Source: Gallispira sp964526435 (GTDB lineage Bacteria; Bacillota; Clostridia; Lachnospirales; CAG-274). Taken from it: a stretch of 6,542 nt of DNA. The notes under the pieces were generated by a model. That model saw nothing but the letters and a program-made list of their open reading frames with translations, made no database searches and was not told where the DNA came from. The translations under genes were made by a program, and so were the position numbers. The DNA is taken from positions 1-6,542 of the forward strand of contig CAZGIC010000115.1 in NCBI GenBank assembly GCA_964526435.1, read 5' to 3'. This document shows, piece after piece, positions 5,058-6,542 of this stretch. Positions within the stretch are counted from its first letter, which is position 1; each line of letters opens with the position of its first letter.

Positions 5058-6461
5058 ATGGCTAAGGCTATTAAAATTTGTGACTGTACGCTGAGAGATG
5101 GTCAGCAGTCATTAATTGCTACAAGAATGAGAATAGAGGATATGCTCCCTATTTTAGAGAAAATGGATAAGGTTGGATTTGGTGCCGTTGAAGTTTGGGG
5201 CGGTGCTACCTTTGATACCTGTCTCAGATATTTAAAGGAAGATCCATGGGAAAGACTGAGAAAATTCCGTTCAGCTTTCAAAAATACTAAATTACAGATG
5301 CTTTTGAGAGGTCAGAATATTCTGGGCTACAGACATTATGCTGATGATGTTGTTGAAACTTTTGTAAGAAAGAGTATTGAAAACGGTATTGACATACTTA
5401 GAATATTTGACGCTTTAAATGATGCAAGAAATCTTGAAACTGCTGTAAAAGCTGTCAAGAAGGAAAAAGGTGCTCATGCACAGCTTGCAATAAGTTATAC
5501 ATTAAGTGATGTGCATACCCTTGAATATTATGTTGAACTTGCAAAGACATACAGAGATATGGGTGCAGACTCAATATGTATAAAGGATATGGCGGGACTT
5601 CTTCTGCCTAAGCCTGCTTATGATCTTGTTAAAGCTATAAAGGAAGAAGTTGATCTTCCTTTGGAAGTACACAGTCATTATACAAGTGGTGTGGCTTCAA
5701 TGACATATCTTAAAGCTGTTGAGGCAGGGGCTGACATTATTGATACTGATATGTCACCTTTGAGTATGGGTACTGCCCAGCCTGCAACAGAAGTTATGGT
5801 TGCTGCATTAAAGGGTACAGAATTTGATACAGGTCTTGATGATAATCTTTTAAAGGAAATATCAGACTATTTAAAGCCTGTAAGGGAAGATGCTATTGAC
5901 AGCGGTCTTTTAAGTCCTAAAATGCTTTCTGTTGATATTGCAACTCTTCTTTACCAGGTTCCCGGCGGTATGCTATCTAATCTTGTAAGCCAGTTAAAGG
6001 GTGCAAATGCCGAGGATAAGTATGATGAGGTTTTAAAGGAAATACCTAAGGTAAGAGCTGACCTTGGATATCCTCCTCTTGTAACACCTTCAAGCCAGAT
6101 TGTGGGAACTCAGGCTGTGCTTAATATAATTATGGGTGAAAGATACAAGATGGTGCCTAAGGAAACTAAGGATATTGTAAGAGGTAAATACGGCAGAACT
6201 CCTGTGCCTATTTCAGAAGAAATAAGAAAGAAGATAATAGGCGATGAGGAACCTATTACATGCAGACCTGCAGACCTTATAGCTCCTGAACTTCAAAAGG
6301 CTGAGGAAGAAATAAAGGATTATAAGGAAAAAGATGAAGATGTTTTGAGCTATGTTCTTTTCCCTCAGCAGGCTATGGAATACTTTAAGTTCAGACAGGC
6401 TCAGAAATTTGGTATTGATCCTAATCTTGCTGATGTAGATCACAGGGTTTATCCCGTTTAA
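5058..6461 (+). CDS. oadA: Oxaloacetate decarboxylase alpha-type (5S) carboxyltransferase, without biotin domain
   Basis: The 467-residue protein matches the carboxyltransferase part of OadA and pyruvate carboxylase subunit B: an HMGL-like TIM barrel at about residues 4-265, then the PYC_OADA conserved region at about 290-460. It would move CO2 between oxaloacetate and biotin, yielding pyruvate. Key residues are visible: Asp9 in CDCTLRDGQQS and His205 and His207 in EVHSHYTSG as metal ligands, and Lys176 in CIKDMAG as the carbamylated lysine. Also present are LLRGQNILGYRHYADD (82-97), RIFDALND (115-122) and DTDMSPLSMGTAQPATE (229-245). Full OadA proteins of about 590 residues end in a biotinyl domain; this one ends at DHRVYPV, so the separate carrier encoded upstream must serve it. 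The usual DAHQS is DGQQS here. It is the last gene before a terminator. With no biotin carboxylase nearby, a pyruvate carboxylase role is less likely. Confidence 0.93.
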   Translation: MAKAIKICDCTLRDGQQSLIATRMRIEDMLPILEKMDKVGFGAVEVWGGATFDTCLRYLKEDPWERLRKFRSAFKNTKLQMLLRGQNILGYRHYADDVVETFVRKSIENGIDILRIFDALNDARNLETAVKAVKKEKGAHAQLAISYTLSDVHTLEYYVELAKTYRDMGADSICIKDMAGLLLPKPAYDLVKAIKEEVDLPLEVHSHYTSGVASMTYLKAVEAGADIIDTDMSPLSMGTAQPATEVMVAALKGTEFDTGLDDNLLKEISDYLKPVREDAIDSGLLSPKMLSVDIATLLYQVPGGMLSNLVSQLKGANAEDKYDEVLKEIPKVRADLGYPPLVTPSSQIVGTQAVLNIIMGERYKMVPKETKDIVRGKYGRTPVPISEEIRKKIIGDEEPITCRPADLIAPELQKAEEEIKDYKEKDEDVLSYVLFPQQAMEYFKFRQAQKFGIDPNLADVDHRVYPV

Positions 6462-6484
6462 AAATTTATAGTGATATTTTTTAT

Positions 6485-6514
6485 CCGCTCCTTGTTGAAA
6501 GGGGCGGTTTTTTT
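6485..6514 (+). terminator. Rho-independent terminator of the decarboxylase operon
   Basis: The arms CCGCTCCTT (6485-6493) and AAGGGGCGG (6499-6507) pair over nine positions with a single T-G wobble and a five-base loop, followed directly by seven T bases (6508-6514). It begins 23 bases after the stop codon of the last gene. No A-tract precedes it, so it acts in the plus direction only. Confidence 0.9.
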
Positions 6515-6542
6515 GTACGGGTGTGAGTAAGGGAAAACTTTT

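Noticed and set aside
6213..6443. Minus-strand hydrophobic open frame of 76 codons
   Set aside because: Antisense to the C-terminus of the 5S subunit; its hydrophobicity comes from reading Lys/Glu-rich codons in reverse.
5058..6461. Reading the last gene as a pyruvate carboxylase subunit B
   Set aside because: The fold is shared, but no biotin carboxylase is in the window and the neighbours are Na+-pump decarboxylase subunits, so oxaloacetate decarboxylase alpha is the better call.

Overview
The window looks like a low-GC, anaerobic Firmicute, most plausibly a gut Clostridia/Lachnospiraceae-type bacterium. I infer this from the AT-rich codon use, the strong AGGAGG ribosome binding sites, and a sodium-pump decarboxylase operon of the type found in fermentative anaerobes. 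A run of exactly 100 N bases marks this as draft or metagenome assembly, so one gene is only partly readable. No mobile element, RNA gene or CRISPR array was seen.

Left part (1-1478, minus strand): a LysR-type regulator is followed, 9 bases after its stop codon, by a DEDDh-type 3'-5' exonuclease that runs off the left edge. The ribosome binding site of the exonuclease overlaps the stop codon of the regulator, so the two are probably co-transcribed and translationally coupled. A 147-base divergent intergenic region (1479-1625) separates them from the main operon. It carries candidate promoter elements, three TTATAG hexamers and an AT-only dyad.

Main part (1626-6461, plus strand): five tightly spaced genes (11 to 22 bases between them, each with its own Shine-Dalgarno) encode a divergent acyl-CoA carboxyltransferase-like protein (MmdA/12S family), a small one-helix OadG-type gamma/delta subunit, a biotin carrier protein interrupted by the N gap, the sodium-translocating beta subunit, and an oxaloacetate decarboxylase alpha-type (5S) carboxyltransferase without its own biotin domain. 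A clear intrinsic terminator follows at 6485-6514.

How the genes work together: the beta subunit keeps the residues known to matter for Na+ transport in Klebsiella OadB. The carrier keeps the EAMKM biotinylation motif. The 5S subunit keeps its metal and lysine residues. No biotin carboxylase is present. This fits a membrane complex that moves CO2 from a carboxylic acid onto biotin and decarboxylates carboxybiotin to pump Na+. The unusual point is that one operon holds two different carboxyltransferases and only one set of pump parts. The first of them, the CoA-type one, is short and has lost several glycine-rich motifs of its family. Whether the complex has two carboxyl donors, acts as a transcarboxylase, or uses the first protein for something else cannot be settled from sequence.
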